64,000 nt of DNA. Source: Podospora bellae-mahoneyi. Its lineage: Eukaryota; Ascomycota; Sordariomycetes; Sordariales; Podosporaceae. How positions within the stretch are numbered: position 1 is the first letter of the stretch; each line of letters starts with the position of its first letter. The notes beneath the pieces were generated by a model. That model was given only the letters and a program-made list of their open reading frames with translations, was not told the origin of the DNA and made no database searches. Where the stretch lies: assembly GCF_035222275.1 (NCBI RefSeq), contig NC_085885.1, positions 1,364,001 through 1,428,000 of the forward strand, read 5' to 3'. The translations under genes were made by a program, and so were the position numbers. Shown in pieces: positions 1 through 11,947 of the stretch.

Positions 1-1182
1 GGCCGAAATAATCCTGGCCAAGATCGCTGAACATGAAGCTCAGCAACAAGGCGGGTGGCACGACGACAACCCGGCCGACGAGGAACACGTTTTGCCACCA
101 AAGGTCATCGAAGTCTTTGAAAAGATTGGAATGTTTCTTTCTCGGTACCGTAGTGGTACGTGTACCCCCCCTTCCCTGTACATTTTTTTCTGGTTTTTTT
201 TTAAAAAAAAATTGAAAGCTAATCAACAACCCCAGGCCCTCTCCCGAAGCCGCTAAAGGTGCTCCCTCAGATCCCCGGCTGGGAAGCCATACTCCAGGTC
301 ACCCAACCCCACAACTGGACTCATCATGCCGTTTTTGCTGTCACCAGAATCTTCGTGGCAGCCAAGCCAAAGGTTGTCCAGCGGTTCATGGAGATGGTTG
401 TTCTTGACCATGTCCGTGAGGACATCTCCGAGAACAAGAGGTTAAATGTACATCTATTTAACGCTTTGAAGAAAGGTCTATACAAGCCGGCTGGTTTCTT
501 CAAGGGATTCCTTCGGCCATTAGTTGCCTCAGGGGTTACTCTTGTCGAAGCGCGTGTCGTAAGTGGTGTTCTCACACGCGTGTCGATCCCTGTGATACAT
601 TCGGCCATGGCCCTCAAAGAGTTGTGCGATTTTGCGGCGGAGATGGTTTCATCAAAGAACGAGTCTGTTAGTGCCGTTAACTACCTGATCAAGGTTCTTC
701 TCGATAAACGGTAAACTACCCATATTGTCTGTCTATCTATACAACCTCTAACCAGCATACAGATACGCTCTACCCTGGCAATGTATTGATAGGTAAGGTA
801 CCAAACTTCCCTTTTATATATACAGAGAATACTGATGTTATCAAATTTTAGCCTAGTCTTCCACTTCCACAGGTATGCTGGACTAGCACGCGATGCCAAT
901 ACCCACTCGGATCTCCCTGTGATCTATTGGCAATGCCTCTTGGTCTTCTCACAACGTTACCGAAACGATAGTAAGAATCCCTGATTGGCATCTTTAATGG
1001 ACGTGAATCTCACAGTCTCAGTTTCCGAAGATCAGAGGGAGCTGCTCCTCGACTTATTACTCAACGGTCACCATCAAATAGCCCCCGAAATACGCCGCGA
1101 GCTTTTAGCGGGCCGTGGCAGGGGTGTTCCCATTGAACAGCCAACTGTTGCTTTTGATGGTGATGATACCATGATGATGTAG
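1..1182 (+). CDS. enp1: Bystin / Enp1, 40S ribosome biogenesis factor (5' part missing)
   Basis: This is the C-terminal part of bystin (Enp1), which in yeast binds the pre-40S particle and is needed for 20S pre-rRNA processing and export. The 5' end lies left of the window. Exons by frame and splice signals are 2-155, 236-710, 763-792, 852-970 and 1016-1182, and the phases agree throughout. Family landmarks are visible: FLSRYRSG before the first junction, IPGWEAIL, a VREDI block, LYKPAGFFKG, RVSIPVIHSAMAL, LLDKRYALPW across the second and third exons, and the C-terminal QRELL and PEIRRELLAG. Exon 3 is only 30 bases, yet it supplies the conserved YALPWQCIDS segment, so it must be kept. The predicted tail is short and ends MMM. 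The family call rests on recalled bystin sequence. Confidence 0.93.
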
Positions 1183-1793
1183 GGTATCGTATCTTTGGGA
1201 TATCATTTTCTCCCTTTGGGAAGGGGCGTGGAGTTAGTGGAGTTTAAGGCGTCTCAACATATATTCTGAGGAGCATTTTGTCTGGCTATAGCATCTCATT
1301 CAGCTGACAGATGTGGTTAAACTGTGAGGCTTGATTGACTAGCCGGAGAGTACTTGAAGCGGTTCGGATCATGGCTGAATATGTGCTCTGTGACCTCCCA
1401 ACACCCCTGAATACCCCTGAATACCCTAAGATCCAGGTACCAATACATTGCTGTCGAAGGTCATGACCCTAATGCTCAGCACACTTTTCTTTGAGGGTAA
1501 TTTTGAAGGATTTGTTGTGTTGAAATGATTACGTGATGTTCCTGCCTGGTTTCATGCACACACGTAGTGAGAAGGCACATCCAAGTCTGTGGGGACACGA
1601 CACAGGTGGCCAGTTGGCTTTTGAAATGTTCAAGATTTCTAAACCTGCCCGAACCATAGATCACCTAAAATCTCCCCTCCTACGTCTTTTCTTCTCATTT
1701 ATATTAGTTACACTTCTGGATAGATTAGCTTGAACTAGAACCTGCACCACGCAGCTGACGAGACAAGGATGGCCCCGACGAACTTGGGATGAA
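1183..1793. other. Intergenic, nothing recognised
   Basis: This stretch holds the 3' flank of enp1 and the 5' flank of the next gene. I see no RNA gene, repeat or conserved ORF. A short direct repeat of AATACCCCTG lies near 1411-1427. Confidence 0.6.
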
Positions 1794-3596
1794 ATGGATG
1801 GATTAACGAACAACACACCTCTGTCTGCCTCGTCTATGAGCCGAAGCACACAGGAACACCATCATTCGCCAGCTCCAACTCCCGGATCCAGTGTCGACCC
1901 TCCTCGGCCGCCAAAAGATGGGTATGAGTAGGTCTGGTACCCAGAGGGATACTGGGCGGAGAGGCCGTTCAGTCAATCAGCGACACCGCCTAACGGCAAA
2001 GGATCGCCTGATCTCAAGATATGGAGACGAAGGAGGCGATCCAGACCGAGCGGTAGCGGCGGCCAAGACAGCGAATCACACACAGCTTCGCCCAAAACCT
2101 ACCCTCCTGTGCCGCCGATTCCCCTACAGACTGCACAAAGCCCCTATCTTTCGGAATGGGCTCATGTCTACTCTCTCCAAAAGCCACACGAATCATCAAG
2201 TAATACTATCGAGCAAGAGGGGGAGTGGCTTGCCCCAAAAGGTCGAGGTTTCTTTCCAAGTCTACCGACGATAGTACCAGCGGCCGAAGTCAAACCTGAA
2301 CCAGGTCTGGTTCGTTCGCACAACTCGTTCGCCTCACTTAGCTGGAACCGACTGAGCAACTCATTGAGAGGCTCACGAGACGTAGGTTATAATTACGGAT
2401 GGCTGATTTTGGTGTAGTTGATGGCTGATTGAGGATTTACACAAACAGAAGAAGCGAAGCGAATCCTCGGAACAAGCCCCTGTCGACGATGGCAAGTTTG
2501 ATGCAGTCAAAAAGTATCTCGATCGCCTGCCCGAGGCGGAGAAGCCGGTCCCAGAACAGAAGACCGATGTCGAACCGAACACCAAGGGCCGTCGTGTGCG
2601 CTTTGGAAGAGTGCTGTGGCATCGCCGGAGGTCGACCCGAGCAACGGACAACTCAAACCCGAGCTTGTCAGATGTGGACCGCAAAGAACGACCCAGTATG
2701 TGACAAGCACCTTGGTAGATGAACTGACATGAAAGCTCCATCTTCTGACATATTCTGTAGGCGGTCCGGCGATATGGTTGACACAGTTTCCAGGCGGAGT
2801 AAGAGCCATCCGTCGTTTCCATACATCCGAACTCAGAAACGCTAACATTCTCTATAGGAGGCAACTCGTGTCCATACTCCGCCCTACAAAGAAGACACAG
2901 TCGACGGACGACCGCGTAGTCTCTTCTTTGACGTAGCTCGGCCAAACAGTCGACACGATCAGACTCCATCCGAAACATCCTCTACGCGAGAGAAAGTCGG
3001 TATCCGAACCTCCCGGTCGTCCCCATTGAATGTGAAGAGCCGTGGCAGAAGATCGCAACAGAGAAGTTCGGCCAGCGGCGCATCGGGAAGAGGTCTTGGG
3101 GGCAGTATCTCGCCGTACAGAGTTCCATCGCCCCGTAAGGCGAAAGAGGATGGCTCCCCAAGTCGGAGCAAAAGCGGACCTGCAAAAACAAGAGAAAAGA
3201 CCAGATCCCCCCTTGCCACCACCCCAAAAGAAAGTGTCAAAGAGTGGTGGGACGCACCTTTGAGAACGCCAGACACCCCACCTTCTACACCGACACCCCG
3301 AACCCGGGTCACGAGAGCAACCACGGGGACAGCGGCGATGTTCAAGTTTGATGTGCCGGAGCACTTGCCCAGCAGTCCCATGTGCCCTGCCAATCCCAAG
3401 AATCCCAAGTCATTGGGGAAGGGGGTCTGCGTGGTAAGTTTGAATCGTGGGAAAGAGGATCGAGTGCTGACCAAGGGAATAGTATCATGGGAGACGACGG
3501 AGTTCACGTTTTGGGTTGGCGGGGTCGGATTCTTTGCTTTCTCCGAAGGTTGAGAGGGAGGAGGCGGCTTATGACGATGGGAGTAATTCTATGTAA
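1794..3596 (+). CDS. Unnamed Ser/Pro/Arg-rich fungal protein with an in-frame TAG
   Basis: A five-exon gene can be read: 1794-2381, 2449-2695, 2761-2798, 2858-3433 and 3483-3596. It encodes about 520 codons, and all donors and acceptors fit GT-AG. The protein is low-complexity and basic, rich in Ser, Pro and Arg. More conserved-looking islands are WYPEGYWAER near the N-terminus, WLTQFPGG at the third exon, and a C-terminal block LPSSPMCPANPKNPKS followed by GVCVYHGRRR across the last junction. I recall this C-terminal block in uncharacterised sordariomycete proteins but know no function. There is an in-frame TAG at 1929-1931, codon 46, inside the KDGYE-VWYPEGYWAE stretch, where relatives, as I remember them, have Trp. 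No plausible intron removes it. The gene is either a recent pseudogene, a null allele or a base error. The start is the first ATG after an in-frame stop at 1731. Confidence 0.6.
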
Positions 3597-4289
3597 TGCT
3601 TGATTAACCACGCGTGGGAATGTTTAAAGAATATTCTGTAGTTCAGTTTCATGGAGCAGCTCCGTTTTTGAATGGCTTTGCTTTAGTGATTACTTTACCC
3701 CTATGCGCAGTTGTTCCAGAGATGCGCATGATTGCCTTTGCTGTGTAATCTTTGTTGAACGTTTCATAGTATGGCAGAAACTACAGACAATAGAAAATAT
3801 CCTGTATTCCGCTTATTCTACCGTGAGCTTTTGTATTTCTCGGTTGCTCGTCACTAACGAGACTGTTGTTGACTTTTGGGACGGGATTCAGGGGCTGGGA
3901 GGAAGGGGCAACCAGATGTGGGGCCTTTCTTGGTCTCTCGAGGTTTGGTCAAAGCTCCTCAAGAACAGACGCTCGGGCCAGTCGTCTCTCTCCAAAAGTT
4001 TCCAGCCTTTCGATGGCTAAAAGTGGGTCGGAATCTGTCGCGCGGCACGCATCTCTGACCTCTGTCGCGCATCTTAAACTTCTAGCCTCGTCGCCAAATT
4101 TACCTACCACCGTGGAGCTCTCTCTTCCTCCCATCTCGATAATTCTTTTTCCGACGTCGCGCGACACACTTGATCTGAGGAAGATTTTTTTTATCGGTTT
4201 TATTCCCGCCGCCGAACCCACGTCGTATCAATTGACTGCTCGATAAATCTTGGAAACAAACGAAAGTCGATTAACCACGATTCACGAAG
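3597..4289. other. Intergenic and 5' leader of cdc73
   Basis: There is no gene. From about 4060 to 4170 the plus strand is pyrimidine-rich, as is common just upstream of fungal start sites, so it is probably the promoter and leader of cdc73. Confidence 0.5.
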
Positions 4290-5598
4290 ATGGCCTCCCC
4301 GACGACCGATCCCCTTTTGCTGTTTCGGCAATCTATCCGGACGTCGTCACGGATTGTTCCTGTCGCCTCGGCCGAGTCGAACGACGAGGTTGCGCTGTCG
4401 CAGGCGACAAATCTGGTGTTTAGTGATGAGGGGAAGAGGGTGGTGTTGCCGGTGGATGTGCAGAGCAGGTTCATGAGCTCGGAGGGGAACTTGATTGACC
4501 TGCGGTCGATTTATTTTGCGTGGGTGAATAGAGATATCACGATTCCGGAGTATAATGCTGCGGCGGAGAAGCTGAATGAGGAGTTGGCTGGGGGGAAAGG
4601 GGTGCACAAGTTTCCGTTTGTGGAGAGGTTGAATCTGATTGCTTGGTTGGAGGGGGCGGGGGAGGATACGGAGTATATCAAGCCGCTTGTTGGGGGGGAT
4701 GCGGGGAAGGGGGAGGAGGGGGGGAAGGTGGAGATGGTTGGGGATGATGGGGGGGTGAAGAAGGAGAGGAGGGGCAAGGGGACGTTGGATCCGAGACTGG
4801 CGCAGATTTATGAGGGTGAGAGGAGGATGGGGGATCGGAACAGTGTGTTGAGGGGGATAAAGCCTACGGTGGGTGGTTCTAAGGACGGTGCTTTTTGGGA
4901 GTGGAATGCTAATATTTTCTGGGGGGTAGGACTTTTCGCATATTCGTAAGCTGGCTGCGCAGTTCATGACTAGGAAGCCGACTGGTGGGAGTGGTGATAT
5001 TCGGTCTAGCACCAACATCAGCAATAACCCTTCGCTTGCGCTCAATCAGAAACCGGCTAGGCGCCCGGATCCGATTATCCTCTTGTCTCCGTCGGCTTCT
5101 TCGTTGCTCAGGATGTCGAACGCGAAGGCTTTCCTCGAGGGAGGGAGGTATACGCCTCCTGACCATAGCACACCCCCAACGATGCTTGCTGTGTCACGTA
5201 TCATCAAGGACATGGACCCCAACCGACCAATTAGGTTCATTCTTGTGGAGGGTCCGGAGAACTTCAGGCCGGAGTACTGGAACCGAGTGGTGGCTGTTTT
5301 TACCACGGGCCAGACCTGGCAGTTCAAGAGTTACAAGTGGACGAACCCCGTGGAGCTGTTCAAGCATGTACAGGGTGTGTATCTGGGGTGGAGAGGGGAG
5401 CAGCCTCCTGAGAGCGTGAGGGCGTTTGGGCATAAGGTGCTCGCGTGTTCGGTTGAAAAGTGGAGGGATCCGGGTCAGCCGGGGGCGGAGCAGAGCCGGT
5501 GGAGGGATCGGGAGGTGGTGGAGAGTATTTGGAAGGCTATTGAGACGAATATGAGGGCTAAGGGATGGAGGAAGGATGCGGCGCCTACTAGCATTTAG
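4290..5598 (+). CDS. cdc73: Cdc73, Paf1 complex subunit
   Basis: The two exons 4290-4868 and 4930-5598 give 415 residues, a usual size for fungal Cdc73. The protein belongs to the Paf1 complex, which travels with RNA polymerase II and promotes histone H2B ubiquitination and H3 methylation. The N-terminal half starts with the DPLLLFRQSI block and carries a Gly/Lys-rich linker at about residues 140-170. The C-terminal half holds the Ras-like Cdc73 domain, from PIILLSPSASSLLRMSN to the end, including DPNRPIRFILVEGPENFRPEYW and WTNPVELFKHVQGVYLGWRGE. The intron joins KPT to DFSHIRKLAAQFMTRK, which is conserved. Unlike many genes here, exon 1 uses long runs of G, so the antisense strand also shows long open frames; those are shadows. 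Confidence 0.95.
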
Positions 5599-7533
5599 GG
5601 ATGCTGAGGCCAGTGGTACTGTTTTGGGTGGAGGGTACAGAGCGAGCAAGTTTCGTGGTGGGTCAAGGGAAAATGGACGAGAGAAAAACGGAAGCAGATT
5701 GTAATTGCGTATATGTACAGGATATCGCTTGCTCAAGACATAGTATGGCGTTCAGGAAGGGCATTCGGTTATCTTCTTTTTGTTGGGGGGAGTTTTCTAG
5801 GACTGAAATGGGATGTTCTTCTAAGGGCTCATCAAAATGTGTAGCTATAGAGACAAGGGCCATGATAATTTTTGAGGAGTGGGATTGCATCTGATGCTTC
5901 TGTATTTAGGAGACATCAGACATCGGTTCGCAAGCCTGGTGTTTGATCAATCCCATACCAGAGTATTTGTCTTGCAACAGCGGACGCCGCGGCAATAGTA
6001 CAACGTACGATTGTCTAACCTTTACGCTGTTATTCCAGGTCGAAAGTTCTTCGACGAGAGGGATGCCGTGAGAAGCTCGTGGCCGTGTACAGGGCGGTTT
6101 AATAACTTGGGCAAACTCGGAAAAAAGGAGCGGGTGTGACGTTGGACGAGGCCAATATCGCAGTTGGGGGTATCATGTTTGCAGAGTTCAGAGCCGCATT
6201 ACGCGTGGCCTGATGTGATTTGCATGCTCCGGAAATGGGACGAAGGAGAAGATGGAGTGGAACGATGAAGTTAGTTCGATAGAAGTTCAGGAAATATTGG
6301 AGTTTCTCTGTGTTTGGTACGAGTAAGTTGTTGTTACTTTATTGTTTTACCTTATGAGAGAGGAGAGGAAAAGAAAATTGACAGAGGCGTGTGGTGTGCA
6401 GACATGCCAACTGTCAGGGGCAAGCATACCACAACCAGGAGGACGCTAAGCTGCAGGATGGGAATGGGTTTTTCAATGATAGGATTACCTCTTGGTCTTG
6501 TGAATATGCTCAGGAGGCAGGAGCGTAGAAATAGGATGTTCTCTTTGGTGGGTGATAGAGTTTGATAGCTTAGCTAAGGTATTGTTTTTTTGTATAAAAA
6601 AAGGAATAAAAAAAGACACCAGTGAAACCGTGATCAATGCTAGCACAGGTACCTACCTGAAAACAAGAAACCAAAAGTGGTGATATAGTAACTGAGTCAA
6701 GAAGGATGTCTCAGAATAAATTGCTCTTGGGGACATCATGTCCAGTTTGTGGTTGACATTCAACGGGTACCCCCGCCAGGTGGGTGGTGTAATGGTCAGA
6801 GGCGTTTGCCTCAAAACCATGCTCAGAGAAACTACCAATTGCACCAAACGGTTCGGTTGGGTCAGGATCGATGGCACCTGCACCGGGACATTACGCTCCA
6901 CTGGGTAGGACTCACGGGTTTGACTCCAGCAGGAGCAGAACTTAGTCTTTTAACATTTTTTTCTAAACTAGGTAGGCAGCTTTCTTGCACCAATTGCCTG
7001 CTTTTACAAATTGTTTGGCCTACCTACCTACGTCCTATTAACTCGCTTCAAGTCCCTTGGTATGCTTGCTACGTACCTATATACCTATCTGTTGACTTTT
7101 TGAGAATCTACAGCTGGAATGAGAGTGGGCCAGATTTCAGTTTCGCAAAAATCTACTTATCGCAGCAAACGCTGAAAACAACGACTCCCTTTCGACACAT
7201 CAATTTTGGAGTATCATATAAAACTTTTCAGGAGGCTTGTCTGACAGTTGAGAGGTGTGTTTTCTTACCACAACGTACCACTATCGACCTCATGCAACAA
7301 CTCGACTAGACCACTTCAAGAACAACGTTGCTATCAACGCAAATAGCAGTCACCACAAAAGCTCCAAAGAGGATGTTTTGTGGTAGCAAGTCTCCACGAA
7401 AATGGAGCCATCAATTAGTGTGGATGACTATCTAGGTAGGTAGGTGAGGCACCTTAGTAGGGAGCAAAGCCCCATTCAGCTGAGGCATATGATAACCGAG
7501 CCCAGCCCAGCCATCCCTCGTGGCACCAGCGCT
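5599..7533. other. Intergenic, 1.9 kb, no supported gene
   Basis: No ORF here looks like a gene. At about 6778-6830 there is a segment resembling a tRNA D-arm region (GGTGTAATGGTCAGAGGC), but no matching acceptor, anticodon or T arm could be folded. The base composition turns more AT-rich after 6560. The segment lies downstream (3') of the first secreted-protein copy. Confidence 0.5.
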
Positions 7534-8387
7534 TCAGCTACCACCGACATCCACGGCGGCATGCCACTTCTCATCAGTACGCTCTATCTGTCCCACAACC
7601 AAGTCGTTGTTTGGGTCGTCGATACCCCTGTCTACATCGAAGTTGCTAGCACAAATATTTTTTACTCCCTTTGACATGAGTAATGCCAGCCTGGAAAACA
7701 TTAGAGTCGTCAAAAAACTCCCTAGGTAACTTAACTTTGGTACACTGATTCACGATATAACTTGCGCCGGAGGCGATTCCCAGCCAGGAAACCTCTTTTT
7801 CGAACTTGTTCTGTAGGTTTCCTTAGGATCAGTAACAGCACACAGCATAGGACCAGAGGGATGACACATACGTTATTGCACAGTAGATGGCAGAATAGTA
7901 TGAGCAGCTAACACGGCCACAGTTTCCGGGTCCTGGGCCATTCTTCGCTGTGCCACTAACCCCCAAAAGGTACCGGATCCCTTCATGGATGCGAGCGGTA
8001 TCGGCGGAGAAAGGGGGGAAGTTGGGCTTTGTGCAGTTGGCTGGGTTGAAGTTGATGCGCAAGGGCTTGGAATCGGCCTTTACGCCGAAGGGGGCAGAGT
8101 GGGCGGCATGATGGGCGGCAGACTGGGCCAGGAGGGCGGCGTTCCAGCCGGAGTAATCGTTCTCCATCTTGGCGACGGCCTGCTCGATGGTGCCGGTGAA
8201 GCTGACGGTAGCGCTGCTCTTATTAGCAGGGTTGATGGGGAGATTCCAGGTAACATCGGGAATGTTGTCCGGGAGAGTATAACCCTGGACAATCTGTCTC
8301 GCATGTTAATAATGCTTCAAAGAAAGAGCTGAGATGTCATACCCCCAAGAAAGCCAGGGCGCTGGCCACGAGAGTGATGGAAATCAT
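7534..8387 (-). pseudogene. Small secreted protein, array copy A (broken)
   Basis: This is the first of five related copies, all on the minus strand. Exon 1 encodes a signal peptide (MISITLVASALAFLG) and is followed by an intron of about 50 bp. A long second exon carries the family landmarks: NIPDVTWNLPIN, VSFTGTIEQAVAKMENDYSGW, GIRYLLGVSGTAKNGPGPG and CGRVSCS. A second intron follows that motif, and the tail runs to a stop at 7534-7536. The product would be a secreted protein of about 200 residues. The reading frame past the CGRVSCS motif appears broken in about two places, so I treat the copy as decayed; it is the best preserved of the four broken ones. I recall the CGRVSCS-x-NSAIxWCN pattern from uncharacterised secreted proteins of plant-associated ascomycetes, but no function is established. 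Confidence 0.62.
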
Positions 8388-8505
8388 CTTGTGATAGTAT
8401 GTTGATTGCCTCTGGGCTTGGTGAAGAGAGGGGAAGACTGGGATTCTGGTAGAGATGAGTTGTATGGAAGAAGAAAAAGGAGAACTCAGCGAGGGAGAAG
8501 GCGAG

Positions 8506-8514
8506 ATATATATA
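8506..8514 (-). promoter_or_regulatory. TATA-like box of copy A
   Basis: The run ATATATATA lies about 120 bp upstream of the copy A start codon. Copies D and E have AT-rich boxes at a similar distance within alignable flanks, which supports a shared promoter. Confidence 0.4.
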
Positions 8515-9086
8515 CTGATTACTGTAGCTCACAGGGTGGATATTGGGGCACATCAGCTGTTTGTATCCACTTGTTGGCAAACCGAAGAGGGTTGCTCTCA
8601 AATGGTAGGCAATGGCTCCCTGCTCCTGCTCATCTATAAGGGTCCGTTGGTTATCGGACGATGCGGTAAGAGCAGCAACACAGATGTGTTTGTTGAGCTC
8701 GGTATAGATGGGATGGTACCCAGGTAGGAGCATAAGGTCTGCCAAGAGGTAATCCGGATCGGGTGAGTTTGGTATAGGTGAGTTGGTATCCAAGTGGGAG
8801 CAGAGTGCTAAGAAAAGCCGGTGAACCTGGAGCAGTAAGATACCGCCCCTCTGTTCGACAACGGAATCATCTGCTACGGGCGAAGGGACAGAGAGCAACC
8901 ACCTCTCAAGCATGTGACAAAACTTGAGATAAAATCGGGGACATGACAAAGTTTTAGCACCTTTGATAATATCTTTCTCGAGAAAAGGTATCAATTTGTG
9001 TTAATCTCTATCTAATGTGGAAGCACCCAGAGATCCCAGAATCACAGACGAGCTCAGTCAAAGCCATGCCTCATTGTACCAAGCCC
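8515..9086. other. Spacer between copies A and B
   Basis: This is the upstream region of copy A. It lies inside a 225-codon open frame (8317-8994, minus) that also covers copy A exon 1 in another frame. The frame encodes no recognisable protein and is probably chance. Confidence 0.45.
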
Positions 9087-9839
9087 TTAGCACCAATCCC
9101 CGCGAACGACGACATACCAGCCGTTGTCAAAATCAGCATGTCCCTTGACGGTCATATCCCCCCCTACAAAGGTTTTGTCAGCACAGATACGCCCACTGAC
9201 CTTAAGAGGAATGATAGACTTGCGCTTGCTGCATTAGTCAACAACATACTGTGCGGCACCAGCGATCTGAGTCCACTGGAGCTCCTTGTTGAAATTGTTC
9301 TGCAGAGTCCCTGAGGCTAGGCAATCGAAAAGCACACGCGGACGAGAAAACATACATTATTACACAAAATGATGGCAGAGTTCCACGAGCAGCTAACGCG
9401 GCCGCAGTTCTCAGGCCCTGGACCATTGACGGCCGTGCCAGAAAGACGGGACAGATACATGACACCGATCCCAATCTGGGTCCTCTTAGCATCGCCATCC
9501 CCGGGGACGTTACAGTCGTGTTTGATGGGAATGCCGGCCTTGTCACCGGCCGGACTGGAGATGGGGTCCTGGGCCATGAAGGTCTCGTCCAGCCCGGATA
9601 GGCGTTTTCCATCTTGGCAACAGCTTGCTAGATAGTGCCGGTAATGGTTACGGTAGCGCTGTTATCGTCGGCGGGATTGATGGGCAGGTTCCAGGTAACA
9701 TTGTGGACATCTTCAGCGACGGAGACGTGGACAAGCTGTCTTTTGGTTAGTATTGTCTTAATAAATGCCTAAAGAACTGAAGAGATATTACTCTGAAGAG
9801 AGCCAGAGCGCTGGTAGCGAAGGTGATGAGGGAAATCAT
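9087..9839 (-). pseudogene. Small secreted protein, array copy B (broken)
   Basis: This copy has the same layout as copy A. It has a signal peptide exon (MISLITFATSALALF), an intron of about 55 bp, and a middle exon with NVTWNLPIN, VTITGTI, AYPGW and ENCGRVSCSWNSAI. A second intron precedes the tail FDNGWYVVVRGDWC, which ends at 9087-9089. The coding frame is interrupted in at least two places, so it cannot yield a full-length product. The residues that match between A, B and C (the VTWNLPIN strand, the TGTIE block and the Cys-rich CGRVSCSWNS motif) show they come from one ancestor. Confidence 0.6.
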
Positions 9840-10602
9840 CTTGTAAACCGTGAGGTGTCAGGTTGTCTGTGAAACTTTTATTGTTTTTGGTAAAGATGGG
9901 AACCTCAGTCCAGAACGTCGAAGATGCATACTGCTACCTGAAGCCCACCAAGGATCTGGCTGGAGCACCCGATGATGGCCTCTGCCCACTGCCAACTTTC
10001 TGGTAGGTATAGCATCCATTATCTGCCAGCTCTCGAAGAAAGTCTCCACCTAAGGCCACATGTGTAGGGCTCGTGATTCCTTCTGTTCAAATGATGACGT
10101 GCAACTTGCTCGTTGAGGCTGATATCTTGTTGAATCAAGAAGCAGGAGCATGCTGAGTGGCGGAAACCTGTTTTGTGTTCTTGATAAGCAAACTCCACGG
10201 TATACAGGTAAGAGGTTGGGCGAGCTCCTCTTTCGTCGGTGTGCCTCCTGCGGACTTTAACCAACATCTCAAAACACTAACCTCGTTCCCAAACCAAGGC
10301 TATCAAACTCTCGTCTGTGAGCTGTGTATCTTAGATACCTTGGTCATGATCTGCGGGAGGACATGGGTTGCCCCAAGGGCTTGTGTCGCAATATTCTGAC
10401 TTATGGCGCTGAGTAATGTCTAATCGGGTCGTACTTGCCTTACCGGCAGTAACTTTGGGTGCTTCCACCTTCTTCCCAAGCGCCTTCCTTCCTGCCTTAG
10501 GTCTTGATAACAACTGTGAATTCACAAGGAAGGTACGAGACGGTTCTGGACCTTCCTTCGCTTTTGGTTTCAATACATGTACAGCAACATGGTTATCACT
10601 CA
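9840..10602. other. Spacer between copies B and C
   Basis: There is no gene. The region presumably holds the decayed promoter of copy B. Short open frames on both strands have no family resemblance. Confidence 0.45.
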
Positions 10603-11439
10603 GCAAAGTCAGAGAAATCCAGTCCCATTAAAAACAATTTATTAACTCTCCCCCAATATCCTAGATCCTCTTCACAATATCTTAACACTCGGCAATGCTC
10701 TTTGCGGACGATGACTCCCCACTTATCATCGTAATCGACATGCCGTCTGATCACGTTGACATTGACTAAAACCCACGTTAGTGGAATCCGCTTCTTACCC
10801 CAGCCAAAGTCGGTAACAACACAGAGAACTTACCGTCAAACCAGCATTTATAGGTGATATCACGGGCAGCATCGGCAATGTCATTCCACTCAAGCTCCTT
10901 CTCAACGTCATCCTACACCTCACATGTCAGAAACCAGCCAAACAAAACCCTTTCATAGGAACCCACCTTGTTGCACCAGATAATGGTGGAATTCCACGAG
11001 CAGCTCACACGGCCGCAGTTGTCGGGCCCAGCTCCGTCTTCGCCGTGCCAGGAACTTTACGGAGGTATTGAATCCCGTCCCTGATGGCACCTCTGTTAGC
11101 CCAGCCTTCATGGTCAGGACGGCAGTTGAAGGTGCCATTTTGAAGAGGCTCCTCATCATCTCTATCACCGTCAGAGGGGTGAGGGTCCCTCGCCATGAAG
11201 GTAGCGTTCCACCCGGGATAGTCGGTATCCATCTTGGCAACGGCATTTTCGATGGTGCCGGTGATGGTTACGGTGGCGCTGTTGGGGTCGTTGAGGTTAA
11301 TGGGGAGGGTCCAGGTGAAATCGGGGGTGGAGGTGTGGGCGAACTGATTGCCATGTTAGCATGGTTTTTGATAGAATGAAGGGTACATACTCCAAGGAGC
11401 GCCAGGGCGCTGGCGGGCGAGGGTGTTGAAGGAGAGCAT
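10603..11439 (-). pseudogene. Small secreted protein, array copy C (broken)
   Basis: A third family member starts at 11439 with a signal-peptide-like first exon. It continues with DFTWTLPIN, VTITGTIENAVAKMDTDYPGW, GIQYLRKVPGTAKT and a CGRVSCSWNSTIIWCNK motif, then an exon with ELEWNDIADAARDITYKCW and a last exon with DDKWGVIVRKEHC. It therefore has four exons rather than three. The frame is broken in about two places. The left boundary is uncertain because the open frame runs past the usual family end (near 10693). Confidence 0.58.
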
Positions 11440-11947
11440 CTCGTGATATACAGGTTGCTGCTGAGGATCACGAGAAAGGGCTTGAGACATCACACACCCG
11501 GATTATGTATCTATGGATGGAGCCCACCATGGTTTTGCCGTGATACTTGCCGCTTGCTCCTGATTGTCGGGGAATTTGAGCTCTATACTGCTCTCAAGCG
11601 AAGATGGAACTTTACTCACGGCCGCAAGCCAAGGCTTCATCCAAATTGAAAGTCCAGAGACCAGGACCACACTGGAAATCAGCCCCAGAGCGGCGGAAAC
11701 CTTCTTTATTTTTGATAGAGCAACCTGTGTCTTGATCAGTATGTCTGTGGGGGTTGAGCCCTTATTCACCGTGCTCTTTCTGGCACAATCACATCTTAGC
11801 AATCCCATCCCCAACACCTACATTTTATGGATCACCATTCCCGTCTCTCCAGCCGACGCATCATCAGCCACCCCCTTCAACGACCTTTTGTCACTCCTCT
11901 CCCATTCCATCATCCTTATATAAATCTCCTTTTCTTCAATTACTGTC
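11440..11947. other. Upstream region of copy C
   Basis: No gene is recognised. A GGAGCCCACC element (near 11519) resembles one upstream of copy E (14879), so it is probably part of the duplicated promoter. Confidence 0.4.

Noticed and set aside
4347-5045. 232-codon minus-strand frame in cdc73
   Set aside because: It is a shadow of the G-rich coding strand; the product is Pro/Leu/Ile low-complexity.
6778-6930. tRNA-like segment with a D-arm-like GGTGTAATGGTCAGAGGC and a distant B-box-like GGTTTGACTCC
   Set aside because: The acceptor and T-stem do not pair, and the boxes are about 130 bp apart, so no tRNA could be folded.
8317-8994. 225-codon minus-strand open frame
   Set aside because: It overlaps exon 1 and the promoter of secreted copy A in another frame and shows no motif or plausible start.
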